This document shows positions 1 through 11,585 of a stretch of DNA of 64,000 nt, in pieces. This DNA comes from Clitopilus passeckerianus (lineage: Eukaryota > Basidiomycota > Agaricomycetes > Agaricales > Entolomataceae): assembly GCA_944990035.1 (NCBI GenBank), contig CALYLX010000136.1:744001-808000 (forward strand). The letters are read 5' to 3'. How positions within the stretch are numbered: the stretch's first letter is position 1; every line of letters begins with the position of its first letter. Made by a program: the position numbers and the translations under genes. The notes below the pieces were generated by a model. That model worked only from the letters and a program-made list of their open reading frames with translations, was not told where the DNA came from and made no database searches.

Positions 1-147
1 TGCAGTTGTACAGTACTATAGACCGACCCAAGGAAAAGCTAATGTTACACGTGGACATGACCTATCGTTACATCATAATATCGTATGACGGTCGTTAAAT
101 GAAAGAAAAATTATTTACAACATCAAGAGGTGAACTGAAAGGTGAAG

Positions 148-1904
148 TTAAATCTCGACGGACTTCCTTCCGCTATGCCAGAAGCGAGTAAGCGAATTCC
201 TGAGAGCGTTGCTGTAACGACGTGTTCTGCCTGTGACCATTTTGGCTGGGATGGCCTGTGGTGGTGAGCCGACTAGAGTCGGTGAAGGAGAAGCTGGTAG
301 GAAGTATGGAGGGGATGACATGGCCTCAATTGCCTTGATCGCAAACGCAGTGCTGAGACCTCGGTTGCCTATCCTTATGCCTGATGAGCCATATTTGAAG
401 AACCAGCCGATCTCCCAGCCACCATCGACGCATTGGAGAGTGAGAAGAGTCCGCAAGTCAGTCTCATCCCTGATGCCAACCACATCACAAGCGAGAATCC
501 GCATTGCCAGTGCCATGGAATCGCCTTCGGCGCCGATGCGCTCCTGCACTCGTTCTCGTAGTAGAGGCTTCAATGCAGCATGTAGATCCTGGTTGCCGGT
601 CCTGCTGAGAAGGCGGCTCACGAAGTACAAAAACACTCGGGGGTTTCGTAGTACCTCGTACCAGAGAGATAGGCACGATTTCGAAGGACCTCATGAACCC
701 AGTCATATGTCTGACGAAGCTCAGACTCCCTTCCGTTGGCGTAGAAGAGTGAAAGGGCGTTCGCGCAGACGACTGGATCGAATCTTGGTCGGCTGTGGTC
801 GAAATATGTCTAAGAAGTCCCATTAAATCCAGCTCACACGACAGGCAAGCAGAAACCATACCTGGATAATACCGTCAGAGTCGATGTATTCAAGCATTTC
901 ATCCATAACTGATGTTATAACTGCCTTGTCTCGGGGAAGTACCGTCAAGGCCAGTGAAGTCGTGTCGACGTCGAAGGGGAACTCTTCTGTAGTCAGCTTT
1001 CCCTTTCCTAGAGCCAGGATGGTTATGACGGGTTCTGCCTCGTGGAGAGGCGACAACTCACCTTGGAAGAAGTTCCATGTTCTCGGGTGTCGGACAAGCT
1101 TTACCAGCGACCTAATCATCACCTATGTTCAGCCACATACACAAGTGAGCCAATGCGAAGCACTTACTCGTCATTCGTGGCCTCGAGTATCAGAAGCTGA
1201 GAGAAGTTCTCCTCCAGGACGATGGCAGGACATTTACTGGTAGCTTCTGTAAGAGAGTCATGACGGCCCGCATGACGGCGTAGGTAGTCTTGGGCACGAG
1301 TAATCGGATTCCCAAGAAGGTTCCGCAGTGACCGCTCAACGGTGTCGAAGTTGTCGTAAACAATGCCGTGAAGGCCCAGCGACCGAGCCGACAGTACATT
1401 TTCCAACTTGTCGTCAACAAAAATGGTGCGAAGAGGGTCCACGTTTGCTGCTGCCAGGACGTGTCTGTAGAACCCAAGGTTTGGCTTTCGTTCACCGATG
1501 ACACCTGAAGGAAAGACGTCGTCGAAAATTGACCAATCCGCCGGCTTGCCACGTAGTATCCTATAATCGGGCAAGGAAATGTTGGACATGGCGTAGACGC
1601 AGAGTTGGTCACCGTGCTGGGACCGTAAGTCGTGAATTAGTCGTATAAGGCGATCGTCAGCTTCTAGAGAGTCCCGAGCTTGTTGGAAGGCCCTCCGGAC
1701 CTCTTCGGGATCGATAGAGTGCTCTGCACCCACGCGAGCATAGCAGTCATCCTCTGATAGCCTGCCTCTCTCGTAGTCGAACCAGGTAGGAGAGGAGAGG
1801 ATAGAACGAAGCAACTGGGAGGAGATGCTGGTCGTGGTTTCCGCTGACCATGTAAAGAGGACATCTCCAAGGTCGAAGATGATCGCAGAGTACTGGGGAG
1901 CCAT
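148..1904 (-). CDS. HAD-type drimane sesquiterpene cyclase (AstC/AncC-like), one apparent frameshift
   Basis: Three exons read leftwards: 1904 to about 1168, about 1112 to 861, and 809 to 148. Exon 1 is a complete haloacid-dehalogenase domain: FDLGDVL with the nucleophile at residue 11, AMSNIS at 105-110, GERKP with Lys140, and DDKLE at 164-168, which also spells the DDxxE motif of class I terpene synthases. Exon 2 carries DVDTT, the DxDTT signature of class II cyclases, and exon 3 has a QW-like QCVDGGWE. Fungal proteins with this layout (AstC, AncC) protonate and cyclise farnesyl diphosphate to drimane or albicanyl phosphates, and the HAD domain removes phosphate; the exact product here cannot be told. 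Exon 3 reads as family sequence up to YYETPE and then only continues (FLYFVSRLL) one base out of frame, at the A5 run 629-633. This is either a pseudogene or a one-base error. No P450 or other tailoring enzyme is visible within the window. Confidence 0.85.
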
Positions 1905-2751
1905 GGCCGAACGGGAACCAGGAAGGATGGACTCTTAATGTCGATCTCAACGTCGTATTTATGCGCCATATCTAAAAAATAACCGAATCGAACTGGTATC
2001 AGGTGCCTGGGCTGAAGAGAAGGGTTTAATCTTCTTGCGCCTACAAGAGTAACGCCTTGAGGCAAACGAACAGGGTCTTGTCGGAAAAGCTGTCACAGGT
2101 AAAAAACAAGTCAATTCTGTTTAGCAGGCCTCGTGGCGAAGAATGATGTACGCGTTGTCTCTTGTCCGCCGCGATTTAGCGGAAGAAGCTCACCTGGTCA
2201 AGGGTAAGGGTCTCCACAGGGACTTGGGATTATGATCTTGATAGATTGAACCCATATGTTGTGAGCCGAGCCGTTAGGCCTTGGTGAACCTAGACATGCA
2301 GCAAGATAGGCGGTTACACGCGAACTTGATCAAGTCAATAGCAAACCGGGGAACAGGCTCAATGGGACAAGGAATACGCCCATTGCGTTGTTTACGCATC
2401 ACGACAGCCACCTACATCTTTAGGTCCAAACGAGTTACAAGCATGCCCAACATGGTATAGGTGAGTTTAATAACGCTGGGGATATTGTCGGGGCGGCGCT
2501 TACTCATACTTTGCTCTGTGTACGGCCAAGTCCGGCGACTATATTGAATTGGCATTCTACTCTACGACTCTCCGTCTATGTGCTGAACAACGTATCTCGA
2601 AGTGCTCCATTCGGAAGTATTTGACGCGATATCCACTGCGGAAGCGCTTGGTGCGGGCGAACGGTATAAGCTAGAACTGAGGCGGCGAGTGGATCGGTAA
2701 GCTGTAATGCTGGACTGGAATGTAACACCACTTGCCACAACTGCGTACGGT
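1905..2751. other. Intergenic, nothing recognised
   Basis: About 850 bases upstream of the terpene cyclase. Short open frames have no coding character, and I see no RNA gene or repeat. The cyclase promoter must lie at the left end of this stretch. Confidence 0.6.
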
Positions 2752-2943
2752 TTAATGATGGCTTGACGGGTGCTGTTTGCTCAGGTAAACATTATCCGCG
2801 ACGACATATGCGGTGAATGCCACCACTGCAATTCCAAAGCCAGGGAATATGTTACGGAACATGGCGCGGTTGGAAAAGACCGGGTGTTTCCTCCAAGATT
2901 CCCTTTTTGCCCAGGGATCTCGGAATAGAGGAAGATGCGACAT
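2752..2943 (-). CDS. Mitochondrial complex I accessory subunit, B12/NDUFB3-like
   Basis: Small 63-residue intronless protein. The N-terminal DPWAKRESWRKHPVF block, a conserved aromatic GFG segment and one hydrophobic stretch (about residues 34-48) followed by a short hydrophilic tail fit the fungal NDUFB3/B12 family, single-span subunits of the membrane arm of NADH:ubiquinone oxidoreductase in the inner mitochondrial membrane. The family is normally 60-100 residues. The ATG at 2943 sits directly before the conserved block, so it is the likely start. It has no catalytic residues and acts as a structural subunit. The call rests on motif memory over a short protein. Confidence 0.65.
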   Translation of the reverse strand: MSHLPLFRDPWAKRESWRKHPVFSNRAMFRNIFPGFGIAVVAFTAYVVADNVYLSKQHPSSHH

Positions 2944-3255
2944 TCTTCAAACGTTATCTATTTAGAAATCTGAATGTGGCGAGCATAAGTAAATGGCTAG
3001 CACCTTTTCGTTGTCGTCGAGCAGGACTTTGACAAATTGCGAAACTCGGGTTTGGGAAAAGGCAAGTGCATCAATTCTGGTCAAGGGCACGTGATGTTTA
3101 GGGCAGGCCATGGGAACTTGAAACAATTTCGGTGATTGTGAGTCCCCTGTCACTTGTGCTCAACTTCTCCCCCAACGACGACGAGTCAGCGTCGACCGTA
3201 CACACCACTCTGACGAAAAACACGCAATCCCGCTTTTTTAAACGAATCTGAGGGC
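2944..3255. other. Divergent promoter region between the complex I subunit and TOP1
   Basis: About 310 bases between two divergent ATGs. No open frame of note. It presumably holds both promoters; I see no clear TATA element or repeat. Confidence 0.5.
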
Positions 3256-6200
3256 ATGGCAAGCAACTCGGAATACTCCATGGATGAAGACCATTCGCCT
3301 GCTGCGGGATCAGCTCCCAACGGCCACAGCAAGCTTTCTGGAGGACCACAGCAAAATGGTCGCCTCAAGCACGAATCTGATATAAGTTCGAGCGAAGATG
3401 AGGACATGCCTTTGGTACGCCTCGACTCTCACCATAAACGCGTATCACGTTACTCACTTTCTTCCGCCACCTCATCGCGCAGTCACAGGCAACGCGTCGC
3501 TCAGAGACCACTACTCCTCGTGCTGGAGGCTCGAAGCGGAGGAATACACCCGAGTACGGATCTTCGAGCGACGAGGATATTCCTCTCGCGTCTTCTTCCC
3601 CCGTTAAATCATCTGCGACCCGCTCCAAACCCACCAAACCACGCGCCCCTGCCGCTTCAAAAGCCAACAGGGCCTCTTCGGCTAAAACTGGCAAGGGCAA
3701 AGTCAAAGATGAACTCGACTCTAATCCCGCCAAGGCAGCCCGCAAAACCAAGCAACCAGTGAAGAAGAAGGTGAAGGCGGAAAGCGAGGATGTTGAGATG
3801 AGTTCACTCTCCGAGGATGATGCACCACTTGCTTCGAAGCCAAAGCCGAAAACCTCTCGCAAACGCAAAGCTCAAGCTTTGAGTGAGGACGAAGCCGCCG
3901 AATCCTCTGCCGATGAAAAGCCTGTCAAGGCCGGTAAACGTCAGTCAAAGAAGGTCAAGAAGGAAGAAGAGGTCGAGGTGAAAGACGTCAAGCCGACGAA
4001 GAAGGGCGCGAAATCCACAAAGACGGGGATGCGAACGGTAAATCTGCTGCTAAGAAGAAGGAGAAGGAGGAGCAGGAGCAGGAAGAAGTCTATCGCTGGT
4101 GGGAGGCACAGGCGAATGGTGACGGTACTGAGAAGTGGCAGACTCTCGAACACAACGGCGTGTTCTTCCCTCCTCCGTATGAGCCACTCCCCAAGCGCGT
4201 CAAGATGAAGTACAATGGTCAGTGATACCACCCGATGTCAAAACAAGAAGTTTTACTCATAGCAAGCAGGCAAGGAAGTTATTCTACCTCCAGCCTCAGA
4301 GGAGGTTGCTGGATTTTATGCTGCTATGTTGGAAACGGATCACGCCCAGGATACCACTTTCAATAAGAATTTCTTCGACGACTTCAAGAAAGTTCTAAAG
4401 GAGCACCCTCCCGTAAGGAATCTTCAGACGCTAAATATTTAAACTGATATCCTTACAGCTGAACGGTGTCAAATAACAACATTTACAAAATGCGACTTCC
4501 GCCCGATGTTTGAGTATTTTGAAGCCGAGAAGGCCAAGAAGAAGGCCATGACTGCTCAGGAAAAGAAAGATGCCAAGAAGGTCAAGGAAGAGCAAGAAAA
4601 CAAATACATGTATTGTCTCCTAGATGGTCGCAAAGAGAAAGTTGGTAACTTCCGCGTTGAACCGCCAGGTCTGTTCAGAGGTCGTGGTGACCACCCAAAG
4701 AAAGGTGCCCTCAAGGTCAGCCGCCAAATCTTATGCAACTACCTATATATTCACGCCCTGCGTAGTTCCGTGTGCGGCCAGAGGATATCACTATCAACAT
4801 AGGAGCAGACGCACCTACGCCTATTCCCAACGTTCCTGGAACTTGGAAGCACGTCCAGCACGATAAAACAGTTACATGGCTTGCCAACTGGACAGAGAAC
4901 GTGAATGGCAACCATAAATATGTCTTCTTAGCCGCGGGCAGTTCCTTGAAGGGACAAAGTGACATGATGAAGTTCGAAAAGGCTCGTGAACTTAAGGTTT
5001 GTCTTCCACCCGCTAAGAGCGAACCGATTTCTAATGTGAGCCTTTCAGAAACACGTCGATCGCATCCGGAAGAATTACCAGACCGATCTCAAGTCGAAAG
5101 TCATGGCTGATCGTCAGCGTGCCACTACTATGTACTTCATCGACAAATTAGCCCTTCGAGCTGGTAACGAGAAGGGTGAAGACGAAGCCGACACCGTCGG
5201 CTGTTGTTCATTGCGTTGTGAACACGTCACTCTGGAAGCTCCAGATTCTATCGTTTTTGACTTTTTGGGCAAGGATTCCATCCGCTACTACAACAAGGTT
5301 CAAGTTGATGCTCAGGTCTTCAAGAACGTCCGTATATTCAAGGAGAATAAAAATGACGATGACAATCTCTTCGATCGTGTCACCGTGCGTCATTCGTTGA
5401 TCAACACCATAAATAACAGCTGAAAATAATTCCGAACAGACGACTTCCTTGAACAAGCACCTCACCTCTGAGATGAAGGGCTTGACAGCCAAGGTATTCC
5501 GTACCTTCAACGCTTCCATCACCTTCCAACGCCTACTGGACGAGGAAAACCTGGAAGAAGCTACTCTCCAAGAGAAGCTCAATGCTTACAACAAAGCTAA
5601 TCGATGGGTTGCCATTCTGTGTAACCATCAACGGGCTGCCCCAAAGACCCACGAGCAGTCTATGGAGAAAATGCGGAATCGAGTGAGTCATTCCCCAATT
5701 TTCCTTGCCCTCAGTGACTGAATGCCAGTAGCACCGGGCTCTGAAATATGAACGGATGAAACTGCGCCATGCCCTCTTCGCCACTGAGCCGAAGTTCAAG
5801 AAAAACAAAAAATACGTTGACGACGAATCAGATTTGGATGAAGATTGGATTGCAGAGCATGAGGAAGAGCTGCAGGCAAAAGAGATTCAGAAGGCAGAGA
5901 AGAAGTTCGCGAAGGACAACGAGAAACTAGCGGAAGAGGGCAAGCAAGCTCAAGATGACTCTGTTCTGAAGCAGAAGATTAAGGCGATCAAGGAGGACTT
6001 CAAACAGCTTGCCAAGGAGCGTGGGACGAAGAAGGCAGCTCTGAAGAGGGAACGCCCTGTTGAGAAGCTTGAGGAAGCTATCGACAAGTTGACCGATAAA
6101 ATCAAGGCTTTCAAGCTGCAGATGGATGACAGAGAGGAAGGCAAGGAAGTTGCTCTTAGCACGAGGTTTGTTGTCAATCAGACTCTGTTTGACCTCCTCT

Positions 6201-6456
6201 AACAACCGCTTTTCGTACAGTAAAATCAACTATTTGGATCCTCGGTAGGTCTACCTTTCGCTTTTTCGTGATACAAGCTGACAATGTTTCCAGTATCACT
6301 GCCGCCTGGTGCAAGACTCACGATGTTCCTGTCGAGAAGCTCTTCTCAAAAACGTTGCTCACTAAGTGTACGTTGCTCTGCCGATTCGTAAACAATAAGC
6401 TAACTGTTTTCACAGTCCCTTGGGCTATGGAGGTTGAGAGTGATTGGAAGTTCTAG
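3256..6456 (+). CDS. TOP1: DNA topoisomerase I (type IB), apparent one-base frameshift in the linker
   Basis: About ten exons. The N-terminus is a long Lys/Glu/Ser-rich nuclear region. The core begins around YRWWEAQ and continues through the family blocks [41 protein letters not shown] (an active-site Arg block), a charged coiled-coil linker (about 5760-6120) and the C-terminal domain with SKINYLDPR, whose Tyr makes the covalent 3'-phosphotyrosyl link to DNA. The enzyme relaxes supercoils during replication and transcription in the nucleus. The catalytic Tyr lies on a 24-nt exon (6221-6244). Between the Lys-rich N-terminus and the core the frame changes by one base at about 4019-4028 (A3 or G4 run), with no intron fitting there; both sides read as good coding sequence. 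The last exon (ending 6456) gives the usual PWAMEV...F tail. Confidence 0.93.
6221..6244 (+). other. 24-nt micro-exon carrying the TOP1 active-site tyrosine
   Basis: The upstream exon ends in ACGAG before gtttgt. The micro-exon starts after tacag at 6220 and ends before gtaggt at 6245. Joined, it completes the codons for SKINYLDPR, the invariant type IB active-site block, and the next exon continues in frame with ITAAWC. Skipping it would remove exactly eight codons and keep the frame, leaving a protein without its nucleophile. Confidence 0.85.
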
Positions 6457-6700
6457 ATAAATACATGCATGGACTTCTTTCCATCATAGACTTTACACCA
6501 ATATCTATTTACCCTCCTGTCATATATGTAGTTTTCTGTACTGACCATCCACTGAGAATATACATAGTCCATGTGGTGCAAGCTGGCTGCTGTGCACCTG
6601 AAAAGGGAATATCCGCAAGCGTAACGTAAGAACATCATCGTGACGCGACACTCGAAGTGTTGTTGCTGGCGCACCACCATCTTACTGGCTCTTGTTGGGA

Positions 6701-8788
6701 TGAGCAGACTCGCAGATCCACGGTCCTCAGTGGCCTCGAAGACGGCCTTCGACGCATTATACGTGGAGGACGCTGGAGAGGAAAGCGAAGAGGAAGAAGT
6801 CCAACAGCCTACGCAGCAAGAGTGAGTAACCTCGTGATTCTGGCGCCCGAAGGACCTTGCTCAAAGTGCAATAGGGAAACACATGACGAGATCAAACCTT
6901 CAAAATCTGCAATAAAACGAGCTCAGAAGCAAGCTCGTACGGAACGCAGGCAGCAACAGAAGGCGCTCGCAAAAGCTCAGCGGAATAAAGAAGCAGACGA
7001 CAGTTTTGGCGGGTCGACGGACCAGTCAGAGGACACAGGCTCTGTGAATCATCATAGTTCTGACGACGACGAAGATTCTCCTTCACAACCTGAGGAACAA
7101 CCAGCTGCAGCTTCCGTAAATGACATGCCTTCGGCACCTCCTAAGGAGGCAGCCATTTCCAATGGTGCCAGCTTCCAGCCCATTGCTCCTACGCCTAAAG
7201 AAAATACCAATGGCTCTCACGTACAGACCTTCGCTTCAGAGAAACCTGTTGGGCCCTCTGCGTCGGAACCTCAGTCGCTTCAGGTGGAACAGAAGCCCGA
7301 AAGTGTTGCTGAGAGCGCAGAAAAGGCAAAGAAGAGGCAGAGCTTCATTACGCGCACTCTTTGGACGTTCATCATGATTGGAGGCTTCATCGGTATGTTT
7401 GATCCAGCCCTTACGCCTACTCATTACTCACGCGTCAATCAGGCCTGTTGCTCCTCGGTCATGCTTACATGGTTCTCCTAGTTTTGCTGTGCCAGACCCT
7501 TGTGTACAGGGAGGTCACAGCATTGTTCTCCCTCAAGTCGCAGCAGGTCAAGAATGAGGATGCAGAACTTGGCCATGGTAAAGACCCATGGAGCAAAACC
7601 TTGAATTGGTACTTCTTCGCAGTGACAAACTACTTCCTATACGGAGAGAGTATCATCTACTACTTCAAGGTAGATGTCAAGCAATCTTTAAGAGGATTAT
7701 ATCTGATGCATACATCTCTCTAGCACGTCGTGTTCGTCGACGCCCAGCTTCTACCCTTCGTCACGAACCACCGCATGATCAGCTTCGTCTTATACACCAT
7801 CGGCTTTGTCGGCTTCGTCATGTCTTTGCAGAAGGCTTATTTGAAGCAACAATTCGGCTTATTTTGCTGGGTTCACATGAGTTTGTTATTGATCGTGGTG
7901 TCCAGGTAATGATCCAACTATCTTGCTGTGGGCGCCTAAGCTGATCGCCGTGTGCAGCCACTTCATCGTCAACAATATACTGGAAGGGCTTATCTGGTTC
8001 TGGGTGCCTGCTTCCCTGGTCATCTGTAACGACGTCTTCGCCTATCTTTGGGGAATCACTGTGGGCCGTACCCCATTGATTAAACTTTCTCCCAAGAAAA
8101 CCGTGGAAGGATTTGTGGGCGCGTTCTTTAGCACTATCATTTTTGGGCTCGTATGGGGCACATTTTTCATGCGTTTCAAGTACATGACTTGCCCCGTCCA
8201 CGAGCTAGGAGTTAGCGCTTGGGATACGATGCAGTGCCGACCGAACCCTGCCTTTGTCTGGCGAGATCTCGCGATCTGGAAACCCTTAGCTGTCTTCATA
8301 TCAAAAATAGTGAGTACCATCTCTATCGGAAGTTGGGGTAAACTATGAGCTAACGTCCCTTGTCCAGGCCGGACGGTCAATCACGACACTTTCCTATACC
8401 CCATATCACTATCACTTACTCTTTTTATCTACTTTCGCGTCCCTCGTTGCTCCGTTTGGCGGTTTTTTCGCTTCTGGCTTCAAACGTGCTTTCAATATCA
8501 AAGATTTCGGCCATAGTATTCCAGGACATGGCGGAATGACGGACCGAATGGATTGCCAGTATGTCATTCCATGTTATCGCGCCCCCCAAAAAACTAATAC
8601 CCATACCCACTAGATTCCTCATGGGCGTTTTCACCTATGTTTATTACAGCAGCCTCATTCGTGAACATCACGTCACTGTGGGCGGCGTCTTGCAGACCAT
8701 CGTTTCCGGTTTAACACTCGAAGAACAACTTGAACTTCTTTCGGACCTCAAAAGGTACCTTGTCAACCAAGGCATCCAAAATCCCTGA
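6701..8788 (+). CDS. CDS1: Phosphatidate cytidylyltransferase (CDP-diacylglycerol synthase)
   Basis: Seven or so exons. It converts phosphatidic acid and CTP to CDP-diacylglycerol, the precursor of phosphatidylinositol, phosphatidylserine and cardiolipin, in the ER membrane. A long hydrophilic N-terminal region (about 200 residues, Ser/Gln/Glu-rich) is followed by multiple hydrophobic spans and the blocks [31 protein letters not shown] and SPKKTVEGF. The last-but-one exon has the diagnostic signature [19 protein letters not shown]. The first ATG in the coding frame is 6701; upstream in-frame codons offer only GTG. Introns interrupt the spans at about 7393, 7671, 7905, 8310 and 8558. Stop at 8788, facing the transglutaminase-like gene 94 bases away. 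All key residues are present. Confidence 0.95.
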
Positions 8789-8882
8789 TGATCGTAGTAC
8801 AGAGATAGTACTAGTATGACTCACTTAATTACATGATGTTCGTATGCCTAGTTGAAATAGCATCAGGATTAACCTGCCGACC

Positions 8883-10217
8883 TCAAACGACCGTCCATTT
8901 AGCTAACCCAGCGAAAGACATGCCTTTCCGGCCGAAGGCTTGCCTCAACGCATAAACCCCTATCCCCCACGCGTCGTTATCCCCCACCGTCCGTACAAAT
9001 TGGAGTGACACTTCGTGGACGCCTTGAGGTATAAAGGAATTGACGCCCCATCCACCGTACCCGTCTAACTCCAGGGGGACACGTTCATTACCGAACGATA
9101 GAATATAAACAAAATTTTCACTCTCTGCGGTCGACATGTGTTCGCATCTCTTGGAGATGTGGAAGTAAACCATTTGCCCGCCTTCGATCTCCCTGACCGC
9201 AGGTTGAATTGAGGCTGGTAGCAGGTGCTCTTCATAGAAACTTGTATAAATGATAGGACCCGCCGGCTCCATGATATAGTCGTGCCAGGAAACGGGTCCT
9301 CCGTCCTCCTCAGGGATGAGTTGGTAGGTTGGATCTTCCGGGAAATGAGCCTTGGTGAACTGGGTCGACGTACAGTTGAACCAGATGGGATTAAACCGGG
9401 GACGGTAAGATGATCCCTCCACTGCGCCAGAACCCCAGCACGCGTCGATCAACCGCCATTCACCGTCCATATAAACACAGTTCCATGCGTGGTTCATGCT
9501 GTATGCAGGGACGGGCTGGTCAGGTCGCGTGGCTTCATATCCAATGCCTTTTCCGTGTCCAGTGACCTTGACGGCGTGAAGACCTGCCTTTTCTGAAAGG
9601 AACAGGAATAAACCGGCATAGCCATCGCAGACGGCAAGTCCAGACGAAAGAGTAGATTCGGCGGTGGCTGGCCTTAGATTTCCAGAGAAAAATGACTCTG
9701 TATCATAGGAAATGTTATGATGAAGCCAAGTGAATATTGCGCGAGCCTTCTCAGTTTCACTGGCAAAGGGCTCCGTTAGATTAACGGCCAGGGTGCCAAG
9801 ATCGGTCACTGTGTGGCGGGGAAAGCATGCAGCGTGTTGATCCACATGAGTAAAATCAGAGCATTCAAGGCATGAACCCTGTATTGGTGGCTGACAGTCA
9901 TCTTCGAGAACCTCTTGTTCAGGTTCTGGCGGAGGGGTTGGAAGGCGCGATGGCAAAGGTGGCAAACGGCGGGATGGCGGCTCTGTGGCTTCAGGTTCAA
10001 GAACACGGGGCCTCGTCGATTTTATCGGAGGTGGTGGAGGAGGACGCGCCAACAATCTAGCGAGCTCACGAGGGCTGGGCCGAGACCATCGTGGTGGTAT
10101 GGGTGGTGTAGGTTGTGTGTCCCGCCTGATGGGGTACGATGGCGCGTAATCTTGTGCGCTATCAGTCGCAGAGGGGACAACAGGTATAGAACGACGGGGG
10201 GGAAGCCTTGGTGGCAT
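8883..10217 (-). CDS. Transglutaminase-like protein, Cyk3/kyphoscoliosis-peptidase type
   Basis: Single-exon protein of about 444 residues. The first 110 residues are proline-rich with many PPLP/PPRP-like motifs, likely SH3 ligands. The transglutaminase-like core follows, with an intact papain-type triad: Cys197 in SGLAVCDGYAG, His243 in NHAWNCVY and Asp258 in LIDACWG. Yeast Cyk3 has the same core and acts in cytokinesis, though its triad is degenerate and it also carries an SH3 domain; none is seen here. The C-terminal 170 residues are a beta-rich region found in kyphoscoliosis-type peptidases. The open frame continues upstream to a GTG at 10292, but the first ATG is 10217 and is used here. 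A cytokinesis role is inference; an active peptidase or crosslinker is equally possible. Confidence 0.8.
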   Translation of the reverse strand: MPPRLPPRRSIPVVPSATDSAQDYAPSYPIRRDTQPTPPIPPRWSRPSPRELARLLARPPPPPPIKSTRPRVLEPEATEPPSRRLPPLPSRLPTPPPEPEQEVLEDDCQPPIQGSCLECSDFTHVDQHAACFPRHTVTDLGTLAVNLTEPFASETEKARAIFTWLHHNISYDTESFFSGNLRPATAESTLSSGLAVCDGYAGLFLFLSEKAGLHAVKVTGHGKGIGYEATRPDQPVPAYSMNHAWNCVYMDGEWRLIDACWGSGAVEGSSYRPRFNPIWFNCTSTQFTKAHFPEDPTYQLIPEEDGGPVSWHDYIMEPAGPIIYTSFYEEHLLPASIQPAVREIEGGQMVYFHISKRCEHMSTAESENFVYILSFGNERVPLELDGYGGWGVNSFIPQGVHEVSLQFVRTVGDNDAWGIGVYALRQAFGRKGMSFAGLAKWTVV

Positions 10218-10462
10218 CTTGGGTGTTCGAAGAAAAGAAAATGGTAACAATGGAAACCCAGGGTGAGATTGAAACGCTCGTCCATCATTCACGGAATTTG
10301 AGTCATGATGTATTTTATTTCTGTGTCAATGCATAAGAAGGGATTGTGCAATACAACATGAACATATGTAAGGGACGAATGACAGCAAAGGGCATGAGAA
10401 GTAAGGATATTTATGACCGAGGCTTCTCCTGCAGCAGATCCGTTAAGATTCGATAGGCGAAG

Positions 10463-11076
10463 CTAATGATGATAAGGACGAACCTTCTTTTCTTTCCACA
10501 GAGCAAGGAGACCGACACCAGAAACCTTGACAATCTTGAATCGCACTCCTGGAATATCACCCTTGGCCTTACCACGGCGACCGAAACCGGAGATGAGAAC
10601 CTCGTCGTTCTCGTCGACAAAGTTGAGGCAACCGTCGTTCTGGGGAAGCACCTGTTTAGCAATACGGGTTTTCAAAGAAATAGCACTACTCACGGGGACG
10701 AAAGCGGTGACCTTCTTGCCGTTTTTGATCAGTTGTACACGGACACACTTGCGGATAGCAGAGTTGGGTTGCTTGGCCTCAACGCCAACTTTCTCCAGCA
10801 CGATTCCCTTAGCGTGCGATGAACCTCCAGTAGGGGAAGTCTTGTAGATGTTGCCGAGGGCACGCTTTTTATAGGATTTATCGGCCTAAGTATGGGAGAG
10901 GAATGATTAGTCTATGGGTTTGCGTTGATGCGTGAAAGACGAACCCATCGGTTGTCCCTTCGGTCGTTGCGAAGCTTGCGGGCGGCTTGAAGTCCACGGG
11001 GTTTGTTTGCTATGAGAAGTTTGCAATCAGCATACGAGTTTTCGGGAGGGCGATGGTGTCAACAACGTACAGCCCA
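10463..11076 (-). CDS. RPS23: 40S ribosomal protein S23 (uS12)
   Basis: Four to five exons on the minus strand. A very short first exon (ATG at 11076, about seven bases) is joined to an exon reading [18 protein letters not shown]. Then come [16 protein letters not shown] and the large block [19 protein letters not shown]. An intron splits TAFVP from [15 protein letters not shown], and the protein ends [17 protein letters not shown]...RPYHH. The PNSA loop carries the proline hydroxylated in fungal uS12. The protein sits at the decoding centre and controls translational accuracy. An unspliced frame reads through the last intron without a stop, which could mislead a simple gene finder. Confidence 0.95.
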
Positions 11077-11585
11077 TTCTTGCGGTCGATTCTGTTTGGC
11101 AACGCCTAACTCAGAAGCCCCACTTGTGCCATCCGGCGGGCGCCGAACCTTATTTTTAAAACTTGCACAGTCTTGATTGCCGATTCAATCTCCGACAATC
11201 ACCATATTGCGCCACTATCTTTCGTTGTTCGTAGTATCCAAGTCAGTACAAGTCAGTCTGCGGTTATTTGAGCATTTCAAATAATCCGAACGGGGCGAGG
11301 TTATTATACGTTCATGTACCTTACCACCCACATGCTAAGGGCGTATACAAACGTGGCTACTGGTACACTGGCCTACTAAAATTAAGACAACGATCTAGGT
11401 CCCCCGGTCATCAGGGCCAATTCCGACATGCACGCAAATTGAAGAGCATCGACTATGAATACTGTTAATCCCGCAGGTCGAAGGCCATTACTCGTTCAGC
11501 CCTCAGTTAGGCTTCCTCATGACTGATAAGGGAGGTTCCTTTACTCAGTACTGCAATCGCTGGAGATATCAGGTTTAGAGGTGGC
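11077..11585. other. Upstream of RPS23, no gene recognised
   Basis: About 500 bases. The left end must hold the RPS23 promoter. An open frame at 11268-11468 has no recognisable content. The right end may contain further decayed 5' sequence of the neighbouring pseudogene. Confidence 0.45.

Noticed and set aside
233..826. 197-codon plus-strand open frame at the left end
   Set aside because: It is antisense to terpene cyclase exon 3, which carries DxDTT-family motifs on the other strand; the plus frame has no motif.
3365..3868. 167-codon minus-strand Ser/Leu-rich frame
   Set aside because: Shadow of the Lys/Ser-rich TOP1 N-terminus; composition is explained by the opposite strand.
10628..10692. 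Continuous reading through the last RPS23 intron
   Set aside because: The extra residues interrupt the universally conserved TAFVP-NDGCLNF block, and canonical gtgagt and cag sites flank them.
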